A stretch of 64,000 bases of DNA. Source: Thermoleophilia bacterium (GTDB lineage: Bacteria; Actinomycetota; Thermoleophilia; Gaiellales; Gaiellaceae). The translations under genes were made by a program, and so were the position numbers. Below, one piece after another: positions 10,366 through 19,175 of the stretch (position 1 is its first letter; every line of letters starts with the position of its first letter). The notes beneath the pieces are model-generated. The model was not told where the DNA came from, did not search any database, and saw nothing but the letters and a program-made list of their open reading frames with translations. The DNA lies in contig JAICPI010000001.1 in NCBI GenBank assembly GCA_025929895.1, positions 33,350 through 97,349 on the forward strand, read 5' to 3'.

Positions 10366-10392
10366 CGACGAAACAGCGCAGCTGTTTCGTCG
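10366..10392. terminator. Perfect 12-bp inverted repeat after clpX
   Basis: The arms CGACGAAACAGC and GCTGTTTCGTCG pair perfectly around a 3-nt loop, 4 bp past the clpX stop and 30 bp before the ggt start. It could end clpX transcription, but there is no T-tract, so an operator for the ggt-folC operon is a fair alternative. Confidence 0.55.
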
Positions 10393-10396
10393 GCTA

Positions 10397-11677
10397 CTAC
10401 GCGGACTCTTCGGCGAGGAGCGGGTCGTCGTGCTCCATCTCCGCGCCGGCGCTCGTGACGAGCGTCGGGCGAAGGCCTTGCGAGATCGTCTCCTTCGTGA
10501 TCACGCACTTGGAGACGTCCTTACGCGACGGCAGCTCGAACATCACGTCGAGCAGCGCGGACTCGATGATCGAGCGCAACCCGCGCGCGCCGGTCTCGCG
10601 GGCGAGCGCCTTGTCGGCGATCTCCCAGAGCGAGTCGTCGGTGAAGACGAGCTCGATCGAGTCGTACCCGAAGAAGCGCTGGTACTGCTTCGTGAGCGCG
10701 TTCTTCGGCTCCATCAGGATCTTGACGAGGTCGTCCTTCTGGAGCTGGTGCACTGCGGAGACGACGGGCAGGCGGCCGATGAACTCCGGGATCAGCCCGA
10801 ACGAGAGCAAATCCTCGGGCATCACGTCGGAGAGCAGCTCACTCCGCTCGACGTCGTGCTTCGAGCGGATGTCGGCGCCGAACCCGACGGCGTTCTTGCC
10901 GATCCGCTTCGCGATGATCTTGTCGAGCCCCGCGAACGCACCGCCGCAGATGAAGAGGATGTTCGTCGTGTCGATCGAGAGGAACTCCTGGTGCGGGTGC
11001 TTTCGCCCGCCCTGCGGCGGCACCGACGCGACCGTCCCCTCGAGGATCTTCAGCAGCGCCTGCTGCACGCCCTCGCCCGAGACGTCGCGCGTGATCGACG
11101 GGTTGTCGGCCTTGCGCGCGATCTTGTCGACCTCGTCGATGTAGATGATCCCGGTCTCCGCCTTCTTGATGTCGAAGTCGGCCGCCTGGATCAGCTTGAG
11201 GAGGATGTTCTCGACGTCCTCGCCCACGTAGCCGGCCTCGGTGAGCGCGGTCGCGTCGGCGATCGCGAACGGGACGTTGAGGATCCGCGCGAGCGTCTGC
11301 GCGAGCAGCGTCTTGCCGCAGCCGGTCGGGCCGAGCAGGAGGATGTTCGACTTCTGGAGCTCGACGTCCCCGTCCTCGGTCCCCATCTGCACGCGCTTGT
11401 AGTGGTTGTAGACCGCGACCGCGAGCGTGCGCTTCGCCTCCTCCTGCGAGACGACGTAGTCGTTCAGGACCGAGTAGATGTCCATCGGCCGCGGGAGGTT
11501 GTCGAGGTCGAGCTGCGCCGGTGTGGTCAGCTCCTCGTCGATGATCTCGTTGCAGAGATCGATGCACTCGTCGCAGATGTAGACCCCGGGGCCGGCGATC
11601 AGCTTCTTGACCTGCCGCTGCGACTTCCCGCAGAAGCTGCAGAGGAGCTGCTCGTTGCCTTCGCTCGCGCGCGCCAT
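10397..11677 (-). CDS. clpX: ATP-dependent Clp protease ATP-binding subunit ClpX
   Basis: A 426-residue AAA+ unfoldase. The N-terminal zinc domain is complete (Cys13, Cys16, Cys35, Cys38 in CSFCGKS and YICDECID), and the Walker A GPTGCGKT, Walker [12 protein letters not shown], and sensor-2 GARGLRSI motifs follow. ClpX unfolds tagged substrates and feeds them to ClpP, whose gene lies just upstream on the same strand with a 111-bp gap. Length is normal for the family. Confidence 0.98.
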   Translation of the reverse strand: MARASEGNEQLLCSFCGKSQRQVKKLIAGPGVYICDECIDLCNEIIDEELTTPAQLDLDNLPRPMDIYSVLNDYVVSQEEAKRTLAVAVYNHYKRVQMGTEDGDVELQKSNILLLGPTGCGKTLLAQTLARILNVPFAIADATALTEAGYVGEDVENILLKLIQAADFDIKKAETGIIYIDEVDKIARKADNPSITRDVSGEGVQQALLKILEGTVASVPPQGGRKHPHQEFLSIDTTNILFICGGAFAGLDKIIAKRIGKNAVGFGADIRSKHDVERSELLSDVMPEDLLSFGLIPEFIGRLPVVSAVHQLQKDDLVKILMEPKNALTKQYQRFFGYDSIELVFTDDSLWEIADKALARETGARGLRSIIESALLDVMFELPSRKDVSKCVITKETISQGLRPTLVTSAGAEMEHDDPLLAEESA

Positions 11678-11788
11678 CAGCGTGACAGGAGTACCCGGAA
11701 TCGCTTCCGGCTCGTCTCCCTCGAACGAGTGATTCGCGCTGTTGAGTCCACCGCCGCCTCTCCTTTTACCCCGAAATCGCCTTGCCTG

Positions 11789-12388
11789 CTAGACCTTGAC
11801 GCCGTCTCGGCTCATCACGACCGTGTCGATGACCCCGTAATCCTTGGCTTCCTCGGAGGTCATGTAGTAGTCGCGATCCATGTCCTTGGCCACCTTTTCG
11901 ATGGTCTGGCCCGTGTGCCGGGACATGATCTCCTCCATCAGCCGCTTCAGGCTGATCACCTCGCGGGCCTGGATCTCGATGTCCGTGGGCTGCCCGTGGA
12001 AGCCCGCCGACCCCTGGTGGATCAGGATCTTCGAGTGGGGCAGCGCCATCCGCTTCCCCGCGGTCCCGCCGGCGAGGATGACCGCGCCCATCGACATCGC
12101 CATCCCGACGCAGATCGTCTGCACGTCGGGCTTGATGAACTGCATGGTGTCGTAGATCGCGAGCCCGGCGTAGACGACGCCGCCCGGCGAGTTGATGTAG
12201 ATCGAGATGTCCTTGTCGGGATCCTCGGACTCGAGGTGCAGCAGCTGCGCGACGATCAGGTTCGCGATCTGGTCGTCCACCGGCGTGCCGAGGAAGATGA
12301 TCCGTTCGTTGAGCAGACGCGAGTAGATGTCGAACGCACGCTCGCCGCGCGACGTCTGCTCGATGACCATTGGGACAAGCGGGCTCAT
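11789..12388 (-). CDS. clpP: ATP-dependent Clp protease proteolytic subunit ClpP
   Basis: A 199-residue serine peptidase that assembles as a double heptamer. The nucleophile is Ser99 in [10 protein letters not shown], and the catalytic His124 is in [10 protein letters not shown]. The ATG at 12388 is preceded by AGGAG at good spacing, and it overlaps the trigger-factor stop as ATGA. The tig-clpP-clpX order is a standard quality-control cluster. The longer upstream reading is the trigger-factor region in another frame. Confidence 0.98.
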   Translation of the reverse strand: MSPLVPMVIEQTSRGERAFDIYSRLLNERIIFLGTPVDDQIANLIVAQLLHLESEDPDKDISIYINSPGGVVYAGLAIYDTMQFIKPDVQTICVGMAMSMGAVILAGGTAGKRMALPHSKILIHQGSAGFHGQPTDIEIQAREVISLKRLMEEIMSRHTGQTIEKVAKDMDRDYYMTSEEAKDYGVIDTVVMSRDGVKV

Positions 12389-13737
12389 GCGATCTCCTTG
12401 GTGCCGGGGGTCCACAACTTTGTCGATGCCTCTCGTTTTTCCTTCTCGGGGGTCCAGATCGAGTCGCGGGCCTCGGCCAGCTCGACCGGGATCCGCTTCA
12501 CCTCGGCCGCGACGCGGTCGAGCGCGGCCCGGAGCCTGATGTCCTCGCGGAGGTCCTCGAACGTCCCGTGGGCCTTCAGGCTCTCGATCAACGCGTCGGG
12601 ATCGTCGCCCGCGGCCTGCGCCTCCTCGCGCACGAGCGCCTCGACCTCGCCGTCGGGGACCTCGATCCCGACCTGCTCGGCGACGGCGTCGAGCACGAGC
12701 TCGCGCGCGACGGACTGCGCCGCCTCGCCGCGGATCTGTGCCGACAACTGCTCCGCCGAGGTGCCTGAGACGGCGACGTAGGTCTCGAGGCTGAGCCCGC
12801 GCGCGGCCAGCGACCGCGCGAGGTTGTTCAGCAGCGTGCGCGCCCGCGCGTCGACGAGCGGTCCGCCCGCCTCGACGCCGGACGCCTCGACGAGCCGGTC
12901 GACGGCCGCGGCGCGGACCGCGCCCTCGATCTCCTCCTCGAGCTGCTCGCGCAGGCGCGACTCGATCTCGGAACGCAGCTCGTCGAGCGTGTCGAACTCG
13001 CTCGCCGCGCGCGCGAACTCGTCGTCGAGCGGCGGCAGCACCCGCTCCTTCAGCTCGTTCAGGGTCAGCTCGACGGTGCCGGTCGATTCCTCGGCGCGCT
13101 CGAACCGAACCTCGCGGGTCTCTCCGGGCCGCATGCCGACGAGCGCCTGCTCGAGCTCGGGCACGAGCCGACCCGTCCCGAGGTCGACCACGTAGTCGCG
13201 CTGCGGCTCCTGCCCCTCGACGACGAGGTCGAGCACGACCGTGTCGCCGGCGACGGCCGGCCGGTCCTCGACCGGCGCGAGCTCGGCCACGGAGCTCCGG
13301 AGCACCTCGAGCTCGTGCTCGACCAGGTCCTCCGGCACGTCCGGGTCGGGCGCGGGCACCTCCAGCTGCGTCCAGTCGGCGGGCTCGGGCTTCGGCTGCA
13401 CGGAGACCGTCGCGGTGAAGCGCCAGTCGTCGTCCGCGCTCTCGGGCAGCTGGTACTCGTACTGCGGCTGCTCGACCGGACGGATGCGGGAACGCGCGGC
13501 CGCGCTCATGAACCACCCGCCGATGTGGCTCTCGACCGCCTCGGAGTGCAGGCGATCCTTGCCGACACGCGCGAGCAGCACGGGCATCGGGACCTTGCCC
13601 TGGCGGAAGCCGGGGATCTTGACGCTGCCCGCGAGATCGGACGCTGCGTGCTCGACGGCGTGCTGGACGTGCGCGCCCGGCACGTCGACGGTGAGCCGCA
13701 CGCGGTTGTCCGCGAGCTCTTCGACCCGGGCCTCCAC
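12385..13737 (-). CDS. tig: Trigger factor (ribosome-associated chaperone / prolyl isomerase)
   Basis: A protein of about 450 residues. It has an N-terminal ribosome-binding domain with the signature [16 protein letters not shown] (the G-F-R-x-G-K loop), a central FKBP-like domain (about residues 155-235, [14 protein letters not shown]), and a long helical C-terminal substrate-binding region. I chose the GTG at 13737 because residues from there align end to end with the usual start of the family; an in-frame GTG at 13764 would add nine residues. It is the first gene of tig-clpP-clpX and faces a divergent sensor kinase. Confidence 0.94.
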   Translation of the reverse strand: MEARVEELADNRVRLTVDVPGAHVQHAVEHAASDLAGSVKIPGFRQGKVPMPVLLARVGKDRLHSEAVESHIGGWFMSAAARSRIRPVEQPQYEYQLPESADDDWRFTATVSVQPKPEPADWTQLEVPAPDPDVPEDLVEHELEVLRSSVAELAPVEDRPAVAGDTVVLDLVVEGQEPQRDYVVDLGTGRLVPELEQALVGMRPGETREVRFERAEESTGTVELTLNELKERVLPPLDDEFARAASEFDTLDELRSEIESRLREQLEEEIEGAVRAAAVDRLVEASGVEAGGPLVDARARTLLNNLARSLAARGLSLETYVAVSGTSAEQLSAQIRGEAAQSVARELVLDAVAEQVGIEVPDGEVEALVREEAQAAGDDPDALIESLKAHGTFEDLREDIRLRAALDRVAAEVKRIPVELAEARDSIWTPEKEKREASTKLWTPGTKEIA

Positions 13738-13842
13738 CCGACCATTGTGCCGAACGCGTTTCACGCTGGGCGGAGACCGGCGGCTCGCGGCGAATATGGC
13801 CGCTCCAGGCCGTAAGCTCACAGGCCGACAAAAGCGAGGGTC

Positions 13843-15546
13843 GTGCGCGACGTCGTCGAAGTCCTGCAATACCTCAATTTCGCCCTCTACACGGTGGTCG
13901 CAGTGGCCTCCGTCTGGGTCTGGCGCCGGCACCGCGAGCGGGCCGGGCTCTGGGCGGCGCTGGCTTTCGTCGTGCTCGCGGCCGTGGTGGACACCGGCGG
14001 CCTCCTCCCCGAGGAGCCGGACGAGCGGTGGGAGGAGCTCGCGGTCCGCACGCTGATCGCGGCGCTCGTCCTCTTCCCCTACCTCCTCTACCGCTTCGCG
14101 ATCGTCTTCAGCCCGCCCGGCCGGAAGCTGTCGATCCTCGTCGGGGCGTTGACCCTCGTGATGGTCGCGTGGACGTACGCCCTGCCCGACATCCCGGGCG
14201 AAGGCGAGTCCTGGCCCTGGTCGTTCGCGTTCTACATCGGCGCCTTCACGCTCCACTGGACGCTTCTGACGATCGTCGTCACGTGGCGGCTCTGGCGCGC
14301 GGGCCGCGGAGAGGCGAGCGTCCCGCGGCGGCGGATGCGCCTGTTGGCCGTGGCCGCCGCCCTGATCACGGTCGCGCTGTTCGTCGCGATCTCCTCGCCG
14401 GCGGAGGGATCCGGCGCAGATCTCTTCGGCTCCGCCCTCTCGACGCTGAGCGCCCTCCTCTTCCTGATCGGGCTCGCGCCACCGCCCCTGCTCCGCCTCG
14501 CCTGGCGTCGCCCCGAGACGGGACAGGCCCAGGAGGCGATCGCCGGGCTGATGGGCGCCACGACCGAGCGCGACGTCGCCGACCGGGTGCTCCAGCCGAT
14601 GCGCGAGATCGTCGGCGCCCAGGGGATCGAGATCCACGACGACCAGGGTGAGCTCGTCGGCGCCCAGGGGATCCGCGAGGAGGGTCGCGGCCGAGTCGTC
14701 GAGATCGAGCTCGCCGGCGGGCGCGTCACCGTGTGGACGAGCGCCTACGCACCGTTCTTCGGCCCGGAGGAGCTCGCGGCCCTCCGCACGATCGGCGCGC
14801 TGACGATGCTCGCGCTCGACCGCGCGCGGCTGTTCGCGCAGGAGCGCGACGCGCGAGCGCAGCTCGAGCGGGCCGACGAGATCAAGACGAACTTCATCTC
14901 GCTCGCCGCGCACGAGCTGCGCACGCCGGTCGCAACCGTGCACGGCCTCGTCGAGACCATCCACGGGCGGCGCGGGCAGCTCGGTGCGGCGCAGCTCGAG
15001 GAGCTCGAGAACGTCCTGCGCGGCCAGACGGCGCGGATGAAGTCGCTCGTCGAGCAGCTCCTCGACCTCTCCCGCCTCGACGCCGAGGCGGTCACGATCA
15101 CGCCCGTGGCGCTCGCGGTGCGGCCCCGCGTGCAGGAGATCGTCGCGGCGGCCGCGGGCTTCGAGGCGAACGGGATCACGATCGACGTCGATCCCCACCT
15201 CGTCGCGCAGGTCGACCCCGACGCGCTCGACCGGATCCTCTCGAACCTCGTCGTGAACGCGTTGCGATACGGCGAGACGCCGGTCGTGGTCTCGGCGGAG
15301 CAGAACGACCGGCATTTCCGGCTCACCGTCGAAGACCGCGGCGAGGGCGTCGCGCCCGAGTTCGTGCCCGACCTGTTCGAGCGCTTCAGTCGCAGCCGCG
15401 GCTCGGAGACGCGCACGGGGACCGGTCTCGGCCTCGCGATCGCGCGCTCCTACGCGCAGGCGCACCGGGGCGACCTCGTCTACGAGCGCGCGACCCCGAA
15501 CGGCGCCAGGTTCCAGCTGGTGCTGCCGGTCCGCCCGCAGGGGTAA
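13843..15546 (+). CDS. Membrane sensor histidine kinase
   Basis: A 567-residue kinase. Seven or so hydrophobic segments fill residues 10-225, a GAF-like segment lies around 240-330, then the phospho-acceptor H-box [15 protein letters not shown], the N-box [13 protein letters not shown], and G-boxes [12 protein letters not shown] and [14 protein letters not shown]. The GTG start follows GAGGGTC. No response regulator gene is adjacent, so this is an orphan kinase whose partner and signal are unknown. It is transcribed divergently from trigger factor and ends 5 bp before the oppositely oriented tRNA-Leu. Confidence 0.9.
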   Translation: MRDVVEVLQYLNFALYTVVAVASVWVWRRHRERAGLWAALAFVVLAAVVDTGGLLPEEPDERWEELAVRTLIAALVLFPYLLYRFAIVFSPPGRKLSILVGALTLVMVAWTYALPDIPGEGESWPWSFAFYIGAFTLHWTLLTIVVTWRLWRAGRGEASVPRRRMRLLAVAAALITVALFVAISSPAEGSGADLFGSALSTLSALLFLIGLAPPPLLRLAWRRPETGQAQEAIAGLMGATTERDVADRVLQPMREIVGAQGIEIHDDQGELVGAQGIREEGRGRVVEIELAGGRVTVWTSAYAPFFGPEELAALRTIGALTMLALDRARLFAQERDARAQLERADEIKTNFISLAAHELRTPVATVHGLVETIHGRRGQLGAAQLEELENVLRGQTARMKSLVEQLLDLSRLDAEAVTITPVALAVRPRVQEIVAAAAGFEANGITIDVDPHLVAQVDPDALDRILSNLVVNALRYGETPVVVSAEQNDRHFRLTVEDRGEGVAPEFVPDLFERFSRSRGSETRTGTGLGLAIARSYAQAHRGDLVYERATPNGARFQLVLPVRPQG

Positions 15547-15550
15547 CCCA

Positions 15551-15634
15551 TGCGGGCGAGAGGACTCGAACCTCCAAGGGCTTTCGCCCAGCGGGTCCTA
15601 AACCCGCCGCGTCTACCAGTTCCGCCACACCCGC
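15551..15634 (-). tRNA. tRNA-Leu (anticodon TAG)
   Basis: An 84-nt class II tRNA. The acceptor arms GCGGGTG/CGCCCGC pair with one T-G wobble, the anticodon loop TTTAGGA gives TAG, and a long variable arm (CTGGGCGAAAGCCC) and a T-arm with GTTCGAGTC are present. The discriminator is A and no CCA is encoded. It reads CUA and probably other CUN codons. Confidence 0.96.
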
Positions 15635-15648
15635 AGCGGCAATGAACG

Positions 15649-16491
15649 TTAGCGCCGAAGCTCGACGGGGATCTCGACGACGTTGATCTCCGAGCCGTCT
15701 TCCGCGGAGTGCTCGTAGGCGACGAGCGTCGCCGGACCCTCGGCGTCGAACTCGATCGTAACGTCGAAGGTCCCGCGCGTGCCGGTGCCCGACGTCGCGG
15801 TCGCGAAGTCGTCGTGGAGGACCGTGCCGTCCTCGGCGACCAGGCGCAGGTTGAGCGTCGCCTCGAACGTATTCGCGGACCCGGTGACGCGGAGCGGGCT
15901 CGCGACCTCGTCGCCGGGGCCGACGGACTCGACGAGGATCGCCGGCGCCTGGGCCTCGAAGTCCACGCGGTCGACCGGCGGAGAGACGACGACTCCCTCG
16001 CCGCCGATCGCGTCGACCGGCTCGCCCTCGAGCCGGAACGCGACTCGCTCGACGGTCGGGAACTGCGTCAGCGTGTGGACGACCTGCGCAACGCGCAGTG
16101 TCATCGACGCGCTGCCGCCACCCGACTCGAACTCGCGCGAGAGATCGACCGTCGCGGTGCCGCCCGCGATCGAGACCGACCGCAGCTCCGTCCCCGCCGG
16201 AATCTCGGTGTCGAGACCAGCGGCGCGCTCCTCAGCACTCGGCCCGGCGAGGAGCTCGCGCAGCGCAGCCGCCGCGACCGCGCTCGTGCGCTCGACCTCG
16301 CGCGTGGCGACGCCGACCTGCTCGCCGCGGGCGAAGTAGGCGCGGAGCGTCGTCCTTTCCTCGGTGGTCGCGGTGGTCCCGGTGGTCGCGGTCGTCTTCG
16401 GCTCGGGCGACGTCGTCGGCGCGGCATCGTCGTCCTCCCCGCCGCAACCGGCGAGCGCGACGACGAGCACGGCAAGACAGACGGCGCGCAC
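15649..16491 (-). CDS. Lipoprotein with GerMN and Ig-like (Gmad2-type) domains
   Basis: A 280-residue predicted lipoprotein: VRAVCLAVLVVALAGC has the lipobox LAGC with Cys16, followed by a Thr/Pro-rich linker. Residues of about 55-165 match a GerMN domain (TLRAYFARGEQV, GTATVDLSREFESGGG, QVVHTLTQFPTVERVAFRLEG), and the remainder a beta-sandwich of the Gmad2 type (ESVGPGDEVASPLRVTGSANTFEATL). GerMN proteins bind cell-wall or envelope partners; in non-spore-formers their function is unclear. It lies between two tRNA genes of the same strand. Confidence 0.82.
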   Translation of the reverse strand: MRAVCLAVLVVALAGCGGEDDDAAPTTSPEPKTTATTGTTATTEERTTLRAYFARGEQVGVATREVERTSAVAAAALRELLAGPSAEERAAGLDTEIPAGTELRSVSIAGGTATVDLSREFESGGGSASMTLRVAQVVHTLTQFPTVERVAFRLEGEPVDAIGGEGVVVSPPVDRVDFEAQAPAILVESVGPGDEVASPLRVTGSANTFEATLNLRLVAEDGTVLHDDFATATSGTGTRGTFDVTIEFDAEGPATLVAYEHSAEDGSEINVVEIPVELRR

Positions 16492-16570
16492 ACGCGCAGC
16501 GTACGCCTCGCCGCCGATGCCGGCTTCGCCGGCGTCGGCACACACACGATCACGGAGACCCGAACGACGT

Positions 16571-16610
16571 CCCGAAAATCGAGCCGGGCGAAGCCCGGCG
16601 ATTCGTCGGG
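16571..16610 (-). terminator. Long hairpin downstream of tRNA-Arg(TCG)
   Basis: An imperfect stem with a perfect 7-bp GCCGGGC/GCCCGGC core around GAA, extended by ATCG/CGAT and CCCGA/TCGGG. It begins 7 nt past the tRNA 3' end and runs into TTTTCGGG on the minus strand, fitting a tRNA terminator. Confidence 0.6.
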
Positions 16611-16617
16611 TACCGAG

Positions 16618-16689
16618 TGGCCCCGGGAGGAATCGAACCTCCGCGCGCAGATTCGAAGTCTGCCGCTCTATCCGCTGAGCTACGGGGCC
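16618..16689 (-). tRNA. tRNA-Arg (anticodon TCG)
   Basis: A 72-nt cloverleaf with fully paired acceptor GGCCCCG/CGGGGCC, D-arm GCTC/GAGC, anticodon loop CTTCGAA (TCG), and T-arm GGAGG/CCTCC with TTCGATT. No CCA is encoded. Its first 10 nt overlap the 3' end of the upstream dehydrogenase gene, and the dehydrogenase stop codon TAG is supplied by tRNA positions 8-10. Confidence 0.95.
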
Positions 16690-17606
16690 TCGCCGAACAC
16701 GGTAGCCGAGCCGGGAACGAGGTTCGGCGGCCGCCGACCGTCGAGCACCGCCCTGATGTTGGCCACGAGCTCGGCTGTCGCGGCCGCGCGCGTGCCGGGC
16801 GTCGCGCTGCCGATGTGCGGGAGCAGGACGACGTTCGGGAGCTCGAGCAGCTCGCGCGGGACGTGCGGCTCGTCCGCGTACACGTCGAGGCCCGCGCGCA
16901 AGCGACCGGAGCGCAGCTCGTCGACGAGCGCTGCCTCGTCGACGATCGCTCCGCGCGAGGTGTTGACGAGCGAGGCACCGTCGCGGAGGAGCGCGAGCCT
17001 GCGCCGGTCGAGCAGGCTCCGGGTCTCGTCCGTGAGCGGGACGTGCAGGCTGAGCGCGTCGGACTCGCGCAGGAGGTCGTCGAGCTCCCGGAAACCCTCG
17101 TCCCGCTCGCCGGAGCGACGCGTGTACAGGACGTGCATCCCGAACTCGCGCGCCCGCTCGGCGACGGCGCGACCGATGCGGCCGAGACCAACGACGCCGA
17201 GGGTCGCGCCGCGGATGTCGTCGCCCATCAGCTCGCCCACGTGCCAGCCCGCGGCCCACTTCCCCTCGCGCACGAACCGATCGCCCTCGACGACCCTGCG
17301 CCGCACCGCGAGCAGGAGAGCGACCGCGAGGTCGGCCGTCGCGACGCCGAGCGCCTCGGGCGTGTTCGTCACCCCGACGCCGCGACGCGCGCAGGCCTCG
17401 ACGTCGATCCCGTCGTACCCGACGCCGTAGTTCGCGACGAGCCGGAGATCGGGCAGCAGGTCGAGGAGCGGGTCGTCGACGACGGCGGCGACGACGGCCA
17501 GGACCTCGATCCCCGGCCTCGGCTCCGCCACCGGCCACTCGACCGCGACGTCGTCGAGCTCGCTCCAGGCCGGCCCCGGGAAGCGACGCGAGGCCAGGAC
17601 GCGCAC
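16680..17606 (-). CDS. D-isomer-specific 2-hydroxyacid dehydrogenase
   Basis: A 308-residue NAD(P)-dependent oxidoreductase of the glyoxylate/hydroxypyruvate reductase kind. The nucleotide-binding motif is LGVVGLGRIGRAVAERA (about residues 136-152). The substrate and catalytic positions Arg (NTSRGAIVDE), Glu (YADEP) and His (LLPHIGSAT) are all in place. The exact 2-oxoacid substrate is not determined. Its stop codon lies inside tRNA-Arg(TCG), giving a 10-bp same-strand overlap, so mRNA and tRNA may come from one precursor. Confidence 0.88.
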   Translation of the reverse strand: MRVLASRRFPGPAWSELDDVAVEWPVAEPRPGIEVLAVVAAVVDDPLLDLLPDLRLVANYGVGYDGIDVEACARRGVGVTNTPEALGVATADLAVALLLAVRRRVVEGDRFVREGKWAAGWHVGELMGDDIRGATLGVVGLGRIGRAVAERAREFGMHVLYTRRSGERDEGFRELDDLLRESDALSLHVPLTDETRSLLDRRRLALLRDGASLVNTSRGAIVDEAALVDELRSGRLRAGLDVYADEPHVPRELLELPNVVLLPHIGSATPGTRAAATAELVANIRAVLDGRRPPNLVPGSATVFGEAP

Positions 17607-17635
17607 GGCGCGAGGCTATCCTGTGCCTGCGCGCG

Positions 17636-17708
17636 GTGGCGGTAGCTCAGTTGGTAGAGCCCCGGGTTGTGGTCCCGGTGGTCGCGGGTTCGAGTCCCGT
17701 CCGCCACC
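17636..17708 (+). tRNA. tRNA-His (anticodon GTG)
   Basis: A 73-nt tRNA including the G at position -1 that is the His identity element; it faces C73. The acceptor GTGGCGG/CCGCCAC is perfect, and the anticodon loop TTGTGGT reads GTG. The T-stem has one G-T pair. No CCA is encoded. Confidence 0.96.
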
Positions 17709-17735
17709 CTCGCACGATCTCCGCGCAGTGGCCGA

Positions 17736-17762
17736 GCGCTGACGGGCGGAGCCCGCCAGCGC
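17736..17762 (+). terminator. Hairpin downstream of tRNA-His
   Basis: Arms GCGCTG-CGGGC and GCCCG-CAGCGC pair around GGA with one A/C internal mismatch, 28 nt past the tRNA end. It probably ends the tRNA-His transcript before the GAF gene, though no T-tract follows. Confidence 0.5.
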
Positions 17763-17801
17763 GGCATCAAGGTCGAGGGCCCGGGCGCCGATAGGGGTCC
17801 C

Positions 17802-18287
17802 ATGGCCACTTCTGCGGCTGACGCGCTTGCGCGCGAGACGACGATCGCCGGGGTGCTCCGGACGACCTGCGTCCAGTTGACCGAGGCGCTCGGCGCGGAC
17901 GCCTGCAACCTCTCGCGGGTGATCGGGCAGCTCCTCGTCGACCTCGTCGAGTACTCGAAGGACGGCCGCACGATCCAGCTCGGGCGGAGCTACCTCCTGC
18001 CCGACTACCCGGTCACGCAGCAGGTGATCGAGGAGGCCGCGCCGCGGACGGTCTCGCTCTTCGATCCGAGCGTCGACCCGAACGAGGCGGCGCTCCTCCG
18101 CGAGCTCGACTTCGATGCGCTGCTGATGCTCCCGCTCCAGCTCGCCGGGCGTTGCTGGGGCCTGCTCGAGGTCTACCGGGGCGGCGAGCGGCCGTTCGGC
18201 GAGGACGACGTGCGCCTGGGGGTCGAGCTGGCCGCCGAGGCGGGCACGATCCTGGAAGACCTGCAGCGCAGAGCAGCAGCCGCGTGA
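17802..18287 (+). CDS. Stand-alone GAF-domain protein
   Basis: A 161-residue cytoplasmic protein made almost entirely of one GAF domain (VLRTTCVQLTEALGADACNLSRV through LLMLPLQLAGRCWGLLEVYRGGERPFGEDDVRLGVELAAEAG). No output domain is fused. GAF domains bind small ligands or mediate dimerisation, so it could be a diffusible sensor for one of the kinases in the window. ATG start at 17802. It sits alone between two tRNA genes. Confidence 0.78.
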   Translation: MATSAADALARETTIAGVLRTTCVQLTEALGADACNLSRVIGQLLVDLVEYSKDGRTIQLGRSYLLPDYPVTQQVIEEAAPRTVSLFDPSVDPNEAALLRELDFDALLMLPLQLAGRCWGLLEVYRGGERPFGEDDVRLGVELAAEAGTILEDLQRRAAAA

Positions 18288-18314
18288 CGGCCTCCTGACG
18301 AGCGCACCACGGAA

Positions 18315-18331
18315 GGCGGGCTCTGCCCGCC
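18315..18331. repeat. GC-rich hairpin (GGCGGGC/GCCCGCC), REP-like
   Basis: A perfect 7-bp inverted repeat around TCT, 27 bp past the GAF gene. Similar GGGC-NNN-GCCC hairpins recur in other intergenic spots of the window. It may also serve as a terminator. Confidence 0.45.
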
Positions 18332-18389
18332 TCCGCCCGCTCACGGAAAAGCGGTTGTGTGGCACGGCGGTACGCTTGTCAGGACGAAC

Positions 18390-18461
18390 GCGCCCGTAGC
18401 TCAGTGGAAGAGCGGCGGCCTTCTAAGCCGTTGGTCGGAGGTTCGAATCCTCCCGGGCGCG
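18390..18461 (+). tRNA. tRNA-Arg (anticodon TCT)
   Basis: A 72-nt cloverleaf with perfect acceptor GCGCCCG/CGGGCGC, anticodon loop CTTCTAA (TCT), one G-T closing pair in the anticodon stem, and T-arm GGAGG/CCTCC. The discriminator is G. It decodes AGA/AGG, codons that are rare in this genome. No CCA is encoded. Confidence 0.95.
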
Positions 18462-18468
18462 CTGAGCA

Positions 18469-18506
18469 CCGACGAAGATCGAGGCGCGAAGCGCGATCCT
18501 CGTCGG
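18469..18506. terminator. Bidirectional hairpin between tRNA-Arg(TCT) and the CAP gene
   Basis: CCGACGA and TCGTCGG pair, with an inner GATCG/CGATC helix. It is placed 7 nt after the tRNA and directly before the convergent CAP gene's stop, so it could end both transcripts. Confidence 0.55.
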
Positions 18507-18507
18507 A

Positions 18508-19047
18508 CTATCTGCGAACGCCGAAGTCGGCGGTCACGATCGTGACCGGCGCGCTCCGGTACGTCCCGGGCGCGGAGCTCGAGTGCACGGCCGAGAGGCC
18601 GATCTCGCGCCAGCTCGCCCGGAGCATGTTGCGGCGATGCGGCGCGCTGTTCAACCACATGCGCACCGCTTTCGCCGCGTCGACGCCGGGCGACGACCAG
18701 AGCAGGTTCTCGCCGATCGCGCGGTAGCCCGACCGGCCGCGCGGGTAGTAGCGCCCCACGCGGGTCGCGAACGATGTGCCGTCCGCCGACGTGTGCGAGA
18801 AGAACCCGCGCCGCGCCATCGAGACGGAGTGCGAGTCGGCCGCCGCGCGCAGGCGGCGGTTCATCCGCAGCGGCGCCAGCCCGTGGCTGCGACGAAGCGC
18901 GTTGATCTGTCCGAGCACCGCAGACTCGAGGTCGTTCATCGCCGTCACCGACTGCGCGGCATGCGGCCGCGCGCTTGTCGGTGCTGCTGCGACGGTCGCA
19001 GCCACGACGAGGACGAGTGCGAGCGTGAAGCGAATCCCCCCGGACAT
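18508..19047 (-). CDS. Secreted CAP/SCP-domain protein (first copy)
   Basis: A 179-residue predicted exported protein: signal peptide (about residues 1-26, FTLALVLVVAATVAAAPTSA), then a CAP domain (INALRRSHGLAPLRMNRRLRAAADSHSVSMARRGFFSHTSADGTSFATRV, GENLLW, MWLNSAPHRRNMLRASWREIGLS). The His/Glu pocket residues (S-H-S, HT, GEN, PHR) are kept. Bacterial CAP proteins are mostly uncharacterised envelope or secreted proteins. An 18-bp palindrome lies 35 bp upstream of its ATG, next to a -10-like TATTCT. Confidence 0.88.
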   Translation of the reverse strand: MSGGIRFTLALVLVVAATVAAAPTSARPHAAQSVTAMNDLESAVLGQINALRRSHGLAPLRMNRRLRAAADSHSVSMARRGFFSHTSADGTSFATRVGRYYPRGRSGYRAIGENLLWSSPGVDAAKAVRMWLNSAPHRRNMLRASWREIGLSAVHSSSAPGTYRSAPVTIVTADFGVRR

Positions 19048-19062
19048 GCTTCGAAGATCGGA

Positions 19063-19068
19063 AGAATA
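19063..19068 (-). promoter_or_regulatory. Probable -10 element (TATTCT) of the CAP gene
   Basis: TATTCT on the minus strand sits 15 nt before the ATG at 19047, so transcription should start about 8-9 nt before the start codon. The surrounding text CCTATTCTTCCG resembles that at 28066-28077 and 36221-36232. Confidence 0.4.
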
Positions 19069-19081
19069 GGGCCCGGGGTGG

Positions 19082-19099
19082 ATGGGCCGTTCGGCCTAT
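19082..19099. promoter_or_regulatory. 18-bp palindrome, copy A (ATGGGCCGTTCGGCCTAT)
   Basis: An imperfect palindrome with one arm mismatch, 13 nt upstream of the -10-like element of the CAP gene. It is one of three intergenic copies in this window (others at 28142 and 36187). The position overlaps or adjoins the -35 region, as for a transcription-factor site. Confidence 0.55.
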
Positions 19100-19175
19100 T
19101 TACGCAATCCGTACGACCCTCACTCGAAAGAGGTACGAGCCGCGACTGCAAGCTCGAAAGACCGCTTGTAAGACG

